From: Rossellomorea pakistanensis
Lineage (GTDB): Bacteria; Bacillota; Bacilli; Bacillales; Bacillaceae_B
Assembly: GCF_016908495.1 (NCBI RefSeq)
Contig: NZ_JAFBDZ010000005.1
Location: 1 to 64,000 of the forward strand
Reading direction: 5' to 3'
Length of the DNA stretch: 64,000 nucleotides
Shown here: piece after piece, positions 55,508 to 64,000 of the stretch
Layout: every line of letters starts with the position of its first letter
How positions within the stretch are numbered: position 1 is the first letter of the stretch
Made by a program: the position numbers and the translations under genes
The notes under the pieces: model-generated
What the model saw: the letters and a program-made list of their open reading frames with translations, nothing else
The model's database searches: none
Told to the model about the DNA's origin: nothing

Positions 55508-55577
55508 GGGGTTGTCCAAAAAAGGTTCGGAACCACTTTGAAAATATGGTTCCGGATACTTTGGTTTGAGACAGCCC
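55508..55577 (+). terminator. Hairpin after the sigma-factor operon
   Basis: GGTTGTC at the start and GACAGCC at the end flank inner arms GGTTCGGAACC and GGTTCCGGA. This makes a long imperfect stem, then CTCTTC. The ends resemble the palindrome at 17490-17523 (GGGACAGCC). Confidence 0.55.
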
Positions 55578-55882
55578 TCTTCTAATTTAGGATTTAAAAG
55601 AATGGCTTGATAAAAAATACTGCCATCACCTTAGAAAGCCTGCCTGTTTCTTGTAAATAATCAGCAACTTATCTATAACAAACGGGTATCACTTTTTTTT
55701 CCATAGATTTTTATCAGAAAAAGAGGTATTATATTTTGCGGTAGACTGTTATACAGGTCTATTTTTTCTGTGTGTAATCGTTGAAAAATTGCTTTGTTTT
55801 CATCAGTGATATATGATGTTAAAAGATGGAATTGATAAATGAATGGGTTTACCTTTGAAATACAATGATAGGATGATGGGGA
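55578..55882. other. Region upstream of dgkB without a gene
   Basis: About 300 bases of AT-rich sequence with many stops. A -10-like TACAAT lies at about 55861, but there is no good -35, so no promoter is called. Confidence 0.4.
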
Positions 55883-56794
55883 ATGAAACGAGCAAGAATA
55901 ATTTATAATCCCACTTCAGGTCGTGAGCTGTTTAAAAAGCATTTGCCTGAAGTATTAATAAAACTTGAACAAGCTGGATATGAAACTTCGGTTCACGCCA
56001 CAACCTGTGAAGGAGACGCCACTAGGGCAGCAGAAATCGCTGTTGAACGAAAATATGACCTCGTTGTAGCTGCAGGTGGCGATGGAACGTTAAATGAAGT
56101 CGTAAATGGTCTTGCAGAAAAAGAGTATCGCCCTAAAGTTGGACTTGTTCCAATGGGGACGACGAATGACTTTGCAAGGGCCCTTCATATCCCTAAGAAT
56201 ATAGAAGATGCCATTGACGTGATTATTAAAGGAGATACGATTCCGATTGATATCGGCCGCATGAATGATCGTTACTTTATTAATATCGCGGGTGGCGGTC
56301 GTTTGACTGAGCTTACCTATGAAGTGCCAAGTAAGCTTAAAACGATGCTAGGACAGCTTGCCTATTATTTAAAAGGGATGGAAATGCTCCCTTCTATCCG
56401 TGCAACAGAAGTTCATATTGAGTACGATGGAAAAGTCTACGAAGGCGACGTTATGTTGTTCTTAATCGGACTCACAAACTCTGTAGGCGGATTTGAAAAG
56501 CTAGCTCCAGATGCATCAATTAATGATGGTTTATTCTCATTGCTCATCTTGAAGAAAACCAACCTGGCTGAGTTCATCCGGATCGCAAGCCTTGCCGTTC
56601 GTGGAGAGCATATCAAAGATCCTAATGTCATCTATACGCAAGCCAACCATATCAAGATTCACTCAAAAGAAAAAGTTCAGCTCAACGTCGACGGTGAATT
56701 CGGAGGACTCCTTCCAGCAGAATTCGAAAACCTTTACCGTCACCTACAAGTCTTCGTCCCGATAGACAAGATTAGGGAACAAGACAAAGGATAA
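55883..56794 (+). CDS. dgkB: Diacylglycerol kinase
   Basis: The 303-residue soluble DAGK-catalytic-domain protein recycles diacylglycerol from lipoteichoic acid synthesis to phosphatidic acid. MKRARIIYNPTSGRELFKKH, AAGGDGTLNEVVNGLA, GTTNDFARALHIP and NIAGGGRLTELTYEVPSK match B. subtilis DgkB (YerQ). The start has ATGGGGA ahead. In this order it comes after gatCAB and before rlmCD, as in B. subtilis. It is followed by a repeat and a terminator. Confidence 0.96.
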   Translation: MKRARIIYNPTSGRELFKKHLPEVLIKLEQAGYETSVHATTCEGDATRAAEIAVERKYDLVVAAGGDGTLNEVVNGLAEKEYRPKVGLVPMGTTNDFARALHIPKNIEDAIDVIIKGDTIPIDIGRMNDRYFINIAGGGRLTELTYEVPSKLKTMLGQLAYYLKGMEMLPSIRATEVHIEYDGKVYEGDVMLFLIGLTNSVGGFEKLAPDASINDGLFSLLILKKTNLAEFIRIASLAVRGEHIKDPNVIYTQANHIKIHSKEKVQLNVDGEFGGLLPAEFENLYRHLQVFVPIDKIREQDKG

Positions 56795-56798
56795 TAAC

Positions 56799-56892
56799 GG
56801 TGCCAGGCACCACTCGATCATAACGAAAACCCCATTTCTCCGAAAAGAAATGGGGTTTTTCTTATAGCGAAAATTCGGGTGGTGCCAGGCAC
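56799..56892. repeat. GTGCCAGGCAC repeats bracketing the dgkB terminator
   Basis: GGTGCCAGGCACC at 56799-56811 and GTGCCAGGCAC at 56882-56892. The second copy has AAAATTCGGGTGGTGCCAGG in common with 4361. Between them lies the dgkB terminator, so each copy sits next to a terminator, as it does before purE. Confidence 0.75.
56827..56861 (+). terminator. Terminator after dgkB
   Basis: AACCCCATTTCT pairs with AGAAATGGGGTT around CCGAAA, then T5; the A-rich upstream arm makes it bidirectional. Confidence 0.9.
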
Positions 56893-56920
56893 GACCCGAG
56901 ATTGCTCGAAATTTGTCGAG

Positions 56921-57268
56921 CTAGATATGGATGAAGATCATAAAGGATACTGGGAATCCAAGAAGGAAGAACCAGCCGATATGCTGCTTGTGCTTCAGTG
57001 GGATCACGCGTACAACCCACGATAAAATATGGGCAATCACAACGAATAATAGCACCCACAGAATGTCTCCAACAACAAACACGAAAACGTCCCCGATGAC
57101 GGATTCGCTGTTAAACAGAATCGAGTAAATGCCTCCAATCGTTAAAAGCACAAAGGTACAAAAGATATGTATGTAGGGCAGCCAAATTTTTCGCGATTTT
57201 AAAGTAAAGAGAACGCCAAAAAAAACATTCAAAAACAAGATGATGTTTACAACTAATTCAATGTTCAT
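56921..57268 (-). CDS. Small four-helix membrane protein, unknown
   Basis: A 115-residue hydrophobic protein: MNIELVVNIILFLNVFFGVL, then helices at about 30-50, 60-85 and 95-110. It shows no known motif. The ATG at 57268 has AGGTTGAT ahead; an alternative TTG at 57277 would add three residues. It faces dgkB across a terminator. Function not recognised. Confidence 0.6.
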   Translation of the reverse strand: MNIELVVNIILFLNVFFGVLFTLKSRKIWLPYIHIFCTFVLLTIGGIYSILFNSESVIGDVFVFVVGDILWVLLFVVIAHILSWVVRVIPLKHKQHIGWFFLLGFPVSFMIFIHI

Positions 57269-57577
57269 GTCTATCAACCTACTTCTTCAAATCTATCAAG
57301 TCTTCCATCTCAACACTATAACCTATTTTTCACCTTGAAAAACGTGGTGATTTTTGACAAGGAAAAAGCTTTCAAATATAGCCGAACATCGACCTAAGAC
57401 CATTCCCTTACAACCTGATGGTGATTTTGGAACTCTAGAATTTTACTAAAAGTCAAAAGAATGTTCCATTAATGAGATTCTTATAATAACATAACGAAAG
57501 TCATTTACAGAAAATAAGAAGCTAAAAGATTTGAACAAGAATGAACTACTATCCTTCAACCAAAATTCTACTAAAAC
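57269..57577. other. Gap with no gene between two small membrane genes
   Basis: AT-rich sequence of about 310 bases. I see no hairpin with T-run or credible ORF in it. Confidence 0.4.
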
Positions 57578-57922
57578 CTAATCCCTTCCTTTTCGCGAAT
57601 TTCTTAATTTAGAAGTCCCCCAAATCACAAGATAGATAAACCCCGAAATAAGAAGAAAGTCGAGGAAGAAAAATAGCAGGTTAAAGTCAGTAGGAGTTTC
57701 CGTTGGGCTAAACATTTGGACTTCTTTCGGCAGCTCACTGTTTGGAGGCTCCAGCCAATCGTTATGTTGATAGACAAATGGAATCGGAAGCCCAAACTGC
57801 AGATGGTGAAGTTCATCTCTATTTTCAATTTTTTCAACCGTTAGAATGGCTGATGCAATGGTTAATAACATTCCCGCTATCAAACTAATAAGGATTTTCA
57901 GAGTGTGTTTTGTAAGCTTCAT
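57578..57922 (-). CDS. Small two-helix membrane protein, unknown
   Basis: A 114-residue protein with an N-terminal helix (ILISLIAGMLLTIASAILTV), an extracytoplasmic loop with PPNSELPKEVQMFSP, a second helix (FFFLDFLLISGFIYLVIW) and a basic tail. AAAGGG lies 9 bases before the ATG. No family recognised. It is on the same strand as the previous small gene but separated by 309 bases. Confidence 0.6.
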   Translation of the reverse strand: MKLTKHTLKILISLIAGMLLTIASAILTVEKIENRDELHHLQFGLPIPFVYQHNDWLEPPNSELPKEVQMFSPTETPTDFNLLFFFLDFLLISGFIYLVIWGTSKLRNSRKGRD

Positions 57923-58158
57923 TAATAGAACCCTTTCTCAAACGATCTAAAGTGCACACCCATTTTAACAAATGGCCGAGACAGGCACCTTATGTTATAC
58001 CCATTATATACTGTTTACCTTTTGATGATAAGAAAATGCGAATAATAAGTAAGGGGTTATATGGTTACAGAAAGGATTGATTGGCCCGTTTCAACATTCC
58101 CTTCCCTTTGTGGTACAATCAGTACAGCTTATATTGGAACGAGAAAAGGAAGATTAAA

Positions 58159-59535
58159 ATGAGTAAAAAAGCACCAGTAAAGAAAAATGAATATATAGAA
58201 GAGGCCACCTTTGAAGATTTAACCCATGACGGGAATGGTGTGACAAAAGTAGACGGCTACCCATTGTTTGTTCCCAACGCTCTTCCTGGTGAAACAGGAA
58301 AAGTAAAAGTCGTAAAGGCAAGCAAAGGCTATGGTTTCGGAAGATTGGCCGAGCTCCATGAAAAAAGCCCGCACCGCCAAGATCCGCCGTGTCCGATTTA
58401 TCATGAATGCGGCGGGTGTCAAATCCAGCACATGTCGTATGAAGGACAGCTTGAGGCAAAAGCCAAGCATGTTCGTGATGTCATGACCCGCATCGGGAAG
58501 CTTGAGGATGTTCAGGTTCATCCAACACTTGGAATGGAAGAGCCTTGGCGTTACCGAAACAAAGCCCAAGTTCCTGTAGGAGAAAAAGAAGGACGCTTTG
58601 TAGCAGGCTTTTATCAAAAAAGAAGTCACGAAATCATTGATATGGACAAATGTATCATTCAATATGAAAAAAATGATGAAGTCATCCAGCAAGTAAAATC
58701 GATTTGCCAGCGCTTAGGCATCCGACCATATGATGAAGAAAAGCATCGCGGAACCCTTCGTCATATCATGACCCGGTCAGCATACGAAACAGGGGAAGTC
58801 ATGGTCGTCCTCGTAACGAGAACGCCAGACCTTCCACACAAAAATAAGATCATTGAAGAATTAGTCCAAAACATCGATGGACTCAAATCGATCATTCAAA
58901 ATGTAAACTCCAAGAAAACCAACGTCATCATGGGCAACCAAACTCAAGTCATTTGGGGCGAGGAAGTCATCCATGATTACATTGGCGACATAAAATTTGC
59001 GATTTCAGCTCGTTCCTTCTACCAAGTGAACCCCGAACAGACGCGAGTCTTGTATGAAAAAGCATTGGAGTATGCCGATTTAAGCGGGGAAGAGACGGTC
59101 ATCGATGCTTATTGTGGAATTGGAACGATTTCTTTATTCTTGGCACAAAAAGCGAAAAAAGTATACGGTGTCGAAATCGTCCCTGAAGCCATTGAAGACG
59201 CGAAACAAAATGCTGCCTTAAACGGTCTCGATAACACTGAATTTGAAGCAGGACCGGCCGAAGTCGTGATTCCGAACTGGTATGATCAAGGGATTAAAGC
59301 AGATGTCCTTGTTGTTGATCCACCACGAAAAGGCTGTGATGAGGCATTGCTGAACACGATTTTAGCTATGAAGCCGAAGAAAGTTGTTTATGTTTCTTGT
59401 AATCCGGCGACGCTTGCTAGGGATTTGAGGGTTCTTGAAGATGGTGGATATGTGACGAAGGAAGTGCAGCCTGTGGATATGTTTCCGCAGACGATGCACG
59501 TGGAGTGTGTGACACAACTTGTTTTAAAGGTGTAA
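58159..59535 (+). CDS. rlmCD: 23S rRNA (uracil-5-)-methyltransferase RlmCD
   Basis: The 458-residue SAM-dependent enzyme of the RumA/TrmA class methylates U747 and U1939 of 23S rRNA in B. subtilis (YefA). A TRAM domain ([20 protein letters not shown]), a [4Fe-4S] cysteine set ([15 protein letters not shown]), the SAM domain [24 protein letters not shown] and the nucleophile cysteine in [13 protein letters not shown] are seen. ATG 58159 has AAAAGGAAG ahead; a longer frame from 58081 crosses the likely promoter. Confidence 0.95.
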   Translation: MSKKAPVKKNEYIEEATFEDLTHDGNGVTKVDGYPLFVPNALPGETGKVKVVKASKGYGFGRLAELHEKSPHRQDPPCPIYHECGGCQIQHMSYEGQLEAKAKHVRDVMTRIGKLEDVQVHPTLGMEEPWRYRNKAQVPVGEKEGRFVAGFYQKRSHEIIDMDKCIIQYEKNDEVIQQVKSICQRLGIRPYDEEKHRGTLRHIMTRSAYETGEVMVVLVTRTPDLPHKNKIIEELVQNIDGLKSIIQNVNSKKTNVIMGNQTQVIWGEEVIHDYIGDIKFAISARSFYQVNPEQTRVLYEKALEYADLSGEETVIDAYCGIGTISLFLAQKAKKVYGVEIVPEAIEDAKQNAALNGLDNTEFEAGPAEVVIPNWYDQGIKADVLVVDPPRKGCDEALLNTILAMKPKKVVYVSCNPATLARDLRVLEDGGYVTKEVQPVDMFPQTMHVECVTQLVLKV

Positions 59536-59555
59536 CCCCAAATATAAACATTGCT

Positions 59556-59606
59556 GGTCCAACCCTGATTTCGCAAAAAAATATTTTGCGGTTTCGGGGT
59601 CTTTTA
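59556..59606 (+). terminator. Terminator after rlmCD
   Basis: ACCCTGATTTCGCAAAA and TTTTGCGGTTTCGGGGT pair with two internal mismatches, then CTTTT. Confidence 0.78.
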
Positions 59607-59874
59607 AATCTGTTAACCTCTTGTCGATCCGTTGTTTTTAATATGTTTTAGCAAAGCTTTATTTTTTTACCGGCCAGTGGAATACTGTTTAATGGGATGG
59701 CAGGAGATGTTTCGGCAGTCCAAGAGGTTGTGAAGTTAAAATAAACATTTTCGATCCGTTTGATAAAAAGTGCTTTAGCATGGTATAAGTGTAAAGGAGC
59801 AGGGATATTCTGCTTTTTAATTTTGGGATAATGAGTTGGCTTGTATCCCATAATGAGAGGATTTGAATTTTAAT
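59607..59874. other. Spacer between rlmCD and the dus gene
   Basis: About 270 bases with no gene seen. The GC content changes and the AT-rich flank may mark the left border of a region (dus and cob operon) that varies among bacilli. Confidence 0.35.
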
Positions 59875-60855
59875 ATGATCGATAATTTTTGGCGTGATTT
59901 ACCGCGGCCATTTTTTATACTGGCACCAATGGAAGATGTGACAGATGTTGTTTTTCGTCATGTAGTGAGTGAAGCAGCCAGACCTGATGTGTTTTTTACA
60001 GAGTTTACAAACACAGAGAGTTATTGTCACCCAGAGGGGATCCGAAGTGTGCGTGGACGTTTGACTTTTACAGAGGATGAACAGCCAATTGTAGCCCATA
60101 TATGGGGGGATAAGCCTGAATACTTTCGGCAAATGAGTATTGGTATGGCGAAACTGGGCTTTCAGGGTGTCGATATCAATATGGGCTGTCCAGTACCCAA
60201 TGTGGCACAGAACGGGAAGGGAAGTGGCCTTATTCGTCGTCCAGAGGTTGCAGCCGATTTAATACAGGCAGCAAAAGCAGGCGGTTTGCCCGTAAGTGTA
60301 AAGACAAGGCTTGGGTACACAGATGTAGACGAATGGCAGGACTGGCTAACACACATATTGGAACAAAACATTGTTAATCTTTCCATCCATCTGCGTACAA
60401 GGAAGGAAATGAGCAAAGTAGATGCTCATTGGGAGCTGATCCCGGAGATTAAAAAACTTCGAGATCAGGTGGCACCAGATACACTTTTGACGATCAATGG
60501 GGATATCCCTGACCGTCAGACTGGCCAAAAGCTTGTTGATCAATATGGGGTTGATGGGGTTATGATTGGGCGCGGAATTTTCCATAATCCATTTGCCTTT
60601 GAAAAGGAGCCGAAAGATCATAGCAGTCAGGAATTGCTTGATCTCTTAAGATTGCATCTCGATCTCCATGATAAATATTCAAAATTAGAGCTGCGGCCGT
60701 TTAAGGCTCTTCATCGCTTTTTTAAGATATATGTCAAAGGATTTCGAGGGGCGAGTGAATTAAGAAATCAATTAATGAACACAGAGTCAACAGATGATGC
60801 GCGTGAATTGCTTGATAACTTTACATCAAAGAACCTTGATGGAAACAATAACTGA
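59875..60855 (+). CDS. dus: tRNA-dihydrouridine synthase
   Basis: The 326-residue FMN flavoenzyme reduces uridines in the tRNA D-loop. The FMN barrel opens with [18 protein letters not shown]. The catalytic cysteine is in [41 protein letters not shown] and INGDIPDR and [10 protein letters not shown] match DusB/DusC-type proteins. ATG at 59875 is chosen; a TTG at 59863 is only 2 bases past the GAGAGG site. This is the gene just before the cobalamin operon. Confidence 0.88.
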   Translation: MIDNFWRDLPRPFFILAPMEDVTDVVFRHVVSEAARPDVFFTEFTNTESYCHPEGIRSVRGRLTFTEDEQPIVAHIWGDKPEYFRQMSIGMAKLGFQGVDINMGCPVPNVAQNGKGSGLIRRPEVAADLIQAAKAGGLPVSVKTRLGYTDVDEWQDWLTHILEQNIVNLSIHLRTRKEMSKVDAHWELIPEIKKLRDQVAPDTLLTINGDIPDRQTGQKLVDQYGVDGVMIGRGIFHNPFAFEKEPKDHSSQELLDLLRLHLDLHDKYSKLELRPFKALHRFFKIYVKGFRGASELRNQLMNTESTDDARELLDNFTSKNLDGNNN

Positions 60856-60861
60856 ATTTTT

Positions 60862-60894
60862 AAAGGAGGATGGGTAAGCGCCCATCCTCCTTTT
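60862..60894 (+). terminator. Terminator after dus
   Basis: AAAGGAGGATGGG and CCCATCCTCCTTT pair perfectly around TAAGCG, then T. A very stable hairpin. Confidence 0.92.
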
Positions 60895-61189
60895 CAGAAA
60901 ATTTTCATATACATACATTCCGCACATGTAGAGTGTTCGCTACTTATAAGGGAAAGATAAACAAGTAATTTGGAGTAAAGAGCCATTCGATATGGAGGAG
61001 CTCTTAATATTTTGCACGTTGTTGAGATTTTAGCCTTTTTGATATGAGGGATAGGGCAGTGTGGCTTGGGGACAGTCCTATTTTTCTTATCCAGGCATCT
61101 ATATTCAAAATAACTATTTAACAAATTTTCACTTTTAACTTTGAAAACGGTATGATATATTAAAAATAATTTAATAATTCAATTTAAAT

Positions 61190-61349
61190 AAGTGCTCACA
61201 TTTGTGAGGTAAAAGGGAAACTAGTGGAATTCTAGTGCAGCCCCCGCTACTGTAAGAGCCGATGAAATTACAATACCACTGAGAAATTGGGAAGGTGTAA
61301 GAGTAAAAAGAAGCTTTAGTCAGGAAACCTGCTTATTTAAACGACACTT
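61190..61349 (+). promoter_or_regulatory. Cobalamin riboswitch aptamer
   Basis: AAGTG/CACTT closes the structure. In order come AAAAGGGAA, CTAGTG...CTAGTGC, AGCCCCCGCTACTGTAA, CCACTGAGAAATTGGGAAGG and GTCAGGAAACCTGC, the conserved boxes of the B12 element. B12 binding should lower expression of the following cbi operon. The aptamer lies 310 to 150 bases before cbiH60. Confidence 0.96.
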
Positions 61350-61442
61350 GCTTTTCGGAGGGAGAAGTATAGGCGGGACAATCATATTTATTGTATTGTT
61401 TTTGTGTTTCAGTATAATGTTTTATTTATATTGTTATTTTCA

Positions 61443-61482
61443 CATGCCTGTATTCCTTTGAAAAGGAGTGCAGGCATTTTTT
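61443..61482 (+). terminator. Riboswitch-linked terminator before cbiH60
   Basis: ATGCCTG...CAGGCAT with an inner TTCCTTT / AAAGGA stem precedes six T. It lies about 95 bases after the B12 aptamer and 17 bases before cbiH60. Confidence 0.88.
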
Positions 61483-61498
61483 AATTGGAGGTAAGCCG

Positions 61499-63121
61499 AT
61501 GAAAAAGGGGAAAATTTTTGTTGTTGGTTTCGGTCCTGGAGATCGTGAGCATATTACAAAACGAGCTGTCGATGCATTGCAGCAGAGTGATTGTATTATT
61601 GGATATAAAACATACGTAGAGCTTATTGAACCGTTTGTAACAGCAAAATCCATTGTTAGTACGGGCATGACAGAAGAAGTATCGCGTGCTCAAGATGCGG
61701 TAAAGAAAGCTGAAGCAGGCAATATGGTCTCAGTGATTTCCAGTGGAGATTCAGGCGTATATGGCATGGCTGGTTTGGTGTATGAAGTGCTGATTGAAAA
61801 GGGTTGGACTGAAAAAGAAGGGATTGCCGTAGAAATTGTTCCGGGTATTTCAGCGATCAATTCATGTGCGAGTTTATTGGGTGCTCCAGTCATGCATGAT
61901 TCCTGCACGATAAGTTTAAGTGACCATTTAACGCCTTGGACTGTTATTGAAAAGCGCATTGAAGCAGCTGCTATGGCAGATTTTGTGATTGCTTTATACA
62001 ATCCGAAAAGCGGGCGGCGGACACGTCAAATTGTAGAGGCGCAAAATATTCTATTAAAATATCGTTCTCCTGATACACCAGTGGGGCTTGTGAAAAGTGC
62101 CTACCGTGAAAAACAAAATGTAGTGCTGACAACACTAGCGGAAATGCTTGAACATGATATAGGAATGCTGACAACTGTTATTATCGGGAATGCTTCTACA
62201 TTCTTTTATGACAATAAAATCATTACCCCACGAGGGTATCAGCGTAAATATACGTTAGGGGAAGAGACACAAAGTTTAAAACCGCATCAACGTTTGAAAA
62301 AGGAAGCTGAACCATGGGCATTAAATCAAGAAACTGGGGAAACGGCCGCTGGTTATGAGCAAATAGTGAAAAAAAAACAAGAATTTAGCTCTTTAGATAT
62401 GGCTTTAAAGGCTGTATCTATGGTGACTAAATCGGAATTGGAAAATCCATTTTTCGTACAGCAGCCGATCGAAGAAATATTGGAATTTGCTGTTTCCCCT
62501 GGTGTTGCTAATAAAATGATCACTCCGGAGCAAATGCGAGTGTTAGCAGAAACCATTGAAGAGAAAGGCACCATGGAATATACCCCAGACCATCGTTTTT
62601 TAGTAAAGATTCCAACCGATCAGCCTGAATCGATTGTTCAGAAACTTGAGCAAAACGATCTAACGGTTATGCCAGTGGGCGATGTTTTAAATTTAAAAGC
62701 TTGTGATTTTTGCTACGGAGAAAAAGCAGAATCCATTCCATATGCAGAAGAAATTGCTGCAAAATTGGGAGGTTTAAAGCTTCCAAAAGAATTACATATC
62801 GGATTCAATGGCTGCGGTATGGCATGTTATCGAGCTGTATTTGATGATATCGGGATCGTTTACCGCAAGAAAAAATTTGATTTATTTATTGGTGCAAAGC
62901 CAGTGGGCCGTACAGCCCATGCTGCTCAGCCAGTGGCAGAAGGAATTGAACCAGATCAGCTACTACCGTTATTAACAAAAATTATAGAAGAATACAAACA
63001 AAATGCACATCCAAATGAGCGCCTTTTTAAATATTTTAAACGTGTGAAAAAAATCCAGTATTTTAACTATCAGGATATGAGCTCCAAAATTGAAGTCGAG
63101 CCGGCACCATGTGGAGACTAG
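61499..63121 (+). CDS. cbiH60: CbiH60: precorrin-3B C17-methyltransferase fused to a ferredoxin/nitrite-reductase-like domain
   Basis: The 540-residue fusion protein has an N-terminal CbiH/CobJ methyltransferase (about 1-245: KIFVVGFGPGDREHITKRAV, SGDSGVYGMAG, VEIVPGISAINS). The C-terminal domain is of sulfite/nitrite reductase type, with Cys pairs CDFCYGE and GFNGCGMACYRAV that can ligate [4Fe-4S]. This layout is the CbiH60 ring-contraction enzyme of the anaerobic cobalamin pathway, known from Bacillus megaterium. GGAGGTAAGCC precedes the ATG. First gene of the riboswitch-controlled operon. Confidence 0.93.
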   Translation: MKKGKIFVVGFGPGDREHITKRAVDALQQSDCIIGYKTYVELIEPFVTAKSIVSTGMTEEVSRAQDAVKKAEAGNMVSVISSGDSGVYGMAGLVYEVLIEKGWTEKEGIAVEIVPGISAINSCASLLGAPVMHDSCTISLSDHLTPWTVIEKRIEAAAMADFVIALYNPKSGRRTRQIVEAQNILLKYRSPDTPVGLVKSAYREKQNVVLTTLAEMLEHDIGMLTTVIIGNASTFFYDNKIITPRGYQRKYTLGEETQSLKPHQRLKKEAEPWALNQETGETAAGYEQIVKKKQEFSSLDMALKAVSMVTKSELENPFFVQQPIEEILEFAVSPGVANKMITPEQMRVLAETIEEKGTMEYTPDHRFLVKIPTDQPESIVQKLEQNDLTVMPVGDVLNLKACDFCYGEKAESIPYAEEIAAKLGGLKLPKELHIGFNGCGMACYRAVFDDIGIVYRKKKFDLFIGAKPVGRTAHAAQPVAEGIEPDQLLPLLTKIIEEYKQNAHPNERLFKYFKRVKKIQYFNYQDMSSKIEVEPAPCGD

Positions 63122-63130
63122 GAGGTATAC

Positions 63131-63901
63131 ATGATTTTATTTTTGGCAGGCACAAGTGATGCGAGAGCATTAGCCATTAAATTGCTAAATCAAGGCTATC
63201 CATTATTAGCCACAGTTGTCACAGAATCTGCAGCCGAAAGTTTAAAAGCCCAGCATATTCCTTATCAAGTGGGGCGGTTATCAGTGGATGACATGATGGC
63301 ACTTATTCAGAAGCAAAAGATGACCTGTGTAATCGACGCCAGCCATCCATATGCGGAAGAAGCTTCGAAAACCGCAATGGCAGCAGCAAAAGCATGTGAT
63401 ATTCCATATATTCGTTATGAAAGACCAAAAGAACAGTTTCATTCTCCGCTTATTACAGAAGTGGAAAGTTATGAAGAGGCGGCAAAATCAGCTCAATCTC
63501 ATAAAGGAACAATCATGCTGACAACAGGAAGCAAAACATTAGAACGATTTACGAACTATTTAATGCGTGATGAAATCCGGCTTATTTGCAGGATGCTTCC
63601 AAATATCGGGAATATGGAGAAGTGCAATCAGTTAGGCATTAAACAAAAGGACATTATTGCGATCCAAGGCCCATTTTCGGAATCATTAAACAAAGCACTA
63701 TATGAGCAATATAATGTGACGTTAATGATTACAAAAGAAAGCGGCAAAGTGGGATCTATGGATGAAAAAATGTCAGCTGCTCTGCAATTAGGGATACCTG
63801 TTCTCTTAATAAAACGACCAGCGATTGAATATGAAAATTTTTGTACTTCTTTCGAAGAAGTGACTAAAACTTTGGGGGGGATTTATTCATGGCAAACATG
63901 A
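63131..63901 (+). CDS. cbiJ: Cobalt-precorrin-6A reductase CbiJ
   Basis: The 256-residue NADPH-dependent enzyme reduces the macrocycle of cobalt-precorrin-6A. It has MILFLAGTSDARALAIKLLN, VGRLSVDDMMALI, CVIDASHPYAEEASKTA, IMLTTGSKTLERFTN and IAIQGPFSESLN, as in CbiJ/CobK. GGAGGTATAC lies before the ATG. It starts 9 bases after cbiH60 and overlaps the next gene by 13 bases. Confidence 0.93.
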   Translation: MILFLAGTSDARALAIKLLNQGYPLLATVVTESAAESLKAQHIPYQVGRLSVDDMMALIQKQKMTCVIDASHPYAEEASKTAMAAAKACDIPYIRYERPKEQFHSPLITEVESYEEAAKSAQSHKGTIMLTTGSKTLERFTNYLMRDEIRLICRMLPNIGNMEKCNQLGIKQKDIIAIQGPFSESLNKALYEQYNVTLMITKESGKVGSMDEKMSAALQLGIPVLLIKRPAIEYENFCTSFEEVTKTLGGIYSWQT

Positions 63902-64000
63902 ACTTTAATACAACATTCACACCGGTAACGGTAGATCCAGACAAAATTTATGATCACAGTTTCAACATTATTAAAGAAGAGATGGGCGAACATTCATTTA
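63889..64000 (+). CDS. cbiC: Cobalt-precorrin-8 methylmutase CbiC, 5' part
   Basis: The frame starts with ATG at 63889 (or ATG 63898) after GGGGGGGAT and runs out of the window, giving 37 residues. TPVTVDPDKIYDHSFNIIKE resembles the start of precorrin-8X methylmutase, and CbiC follows CbiJ in B. megaterium. Identification rests on this short start and gene order. Confidence 0.78.
   Translation, partial: MANMNFNTTFTPVTVDPDKIYDHSFNIIKEEMGEHSF

Noticed and set aside
58081..58158. 26-residue N-terminal extension of RlmCD
   Set aside because: The TRAM domain start and ribosome binding site fit the ATG at 58159; the extension has no homology that I recognise and crosses the likely promoter.

Overview
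The window is a stretch of chromosome from a spore-forming, low-GC Gram-positive bacterium of the family Bacillaceae. The evidence is the gene order purEKBCSQLFMNHD, then yerA-yerB-yerC, pcrB-pcrA-ligA-camS, gatCAB, dgkB and rlmCD. This is the yeb/pur/yer backbone known from Bacillus subtilis and its relatives. It is supported by an sspH spore-protein gene, Bacillus-type ribosome binding sites, frequent TTG/GTG starts and PurR/guanine-riboswitch control. I cannot assign a genus from sequence reading alone.

Layout. 1-520: the 3' part of a 5S rRNA gene with its terminator, followed by a duplicated scrap of the same 5S end and terminator. 520-3300: an AT-rich accessory stretch with an M3-type metallopeptidase inside a pair of inverted repeats, then sspH. 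3320-4064: yebE-yebG. 4064-17365: two PurBoxes, a sigma-A promoter, a guanine riboswitch and the complete IMP/AMP purine operon, interrupted by a terminator-like hairpin between purB and purC. 17343-21300: small membrane genes, yerA, yerB and yerC. 21426-30248: an accessory catabolic island. It has a LysR regulator divergent from an acyl-CoA ligase, an aldehyde dehydrogenase, an iron-dependent alcohol dehydrogenase, an alkylsulfatase-family metallo-hydrolase and an MFS transporter. 30773-36950: pcrB, pcrA, ligA and camS. 37220-40357: glyoxylate shunt genes aceB and aceA, separated by a 39-bp tandem repeat. 40648-46260: yueI, an AbrB-like membrane protein, a cupin and gatCAB. 46635-52187: a secreted neutral protease, small unknown genes, a thioredoxin-like protein, an XRE regulator, a palindromic tandem repeat and an arylamine N-acetyltransferase. 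52457-55501: an ECF sigma/anti-sigma operon with two membrane proteins. 55883-60855: dgkB, two small membrane proteins, rlmCD and a dihydrouridine synthase. 61190-64000: a cobalamin riboswitch and the start of an anaerobic cobalamin operon (cbiH60, cbiJ, cbiC).

How the genes work together. The purine operon carries all enzymes from PRPP to IMP plus purB. It appears to be controlled at initiation (PurR) and at elongation (guanine riboswitch). The 21-30 kb island reads as a complete route in which a sulfate ester is imported, hydrolysed to an alcohol, oxidised to aldehyde and acid, and activated as an acyl-CoA. The hydrolase has unusual substitutions in its metal-binding motif. Acetyl-CoA from such fatty acids would need the glyoxylate shunt found 7 kb downstream.

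The best candidates for something undescribed are four: the Bacillus-type alkylsulfate island with its altered active site, the ECF operon with a triple-repeat membrane protein, a pair of related tiny helical proteins flanking a DUF4257-like gene, and several families of short intergenic repeats (39 bp, 51-52 bp, GTGCCAGGCAC).
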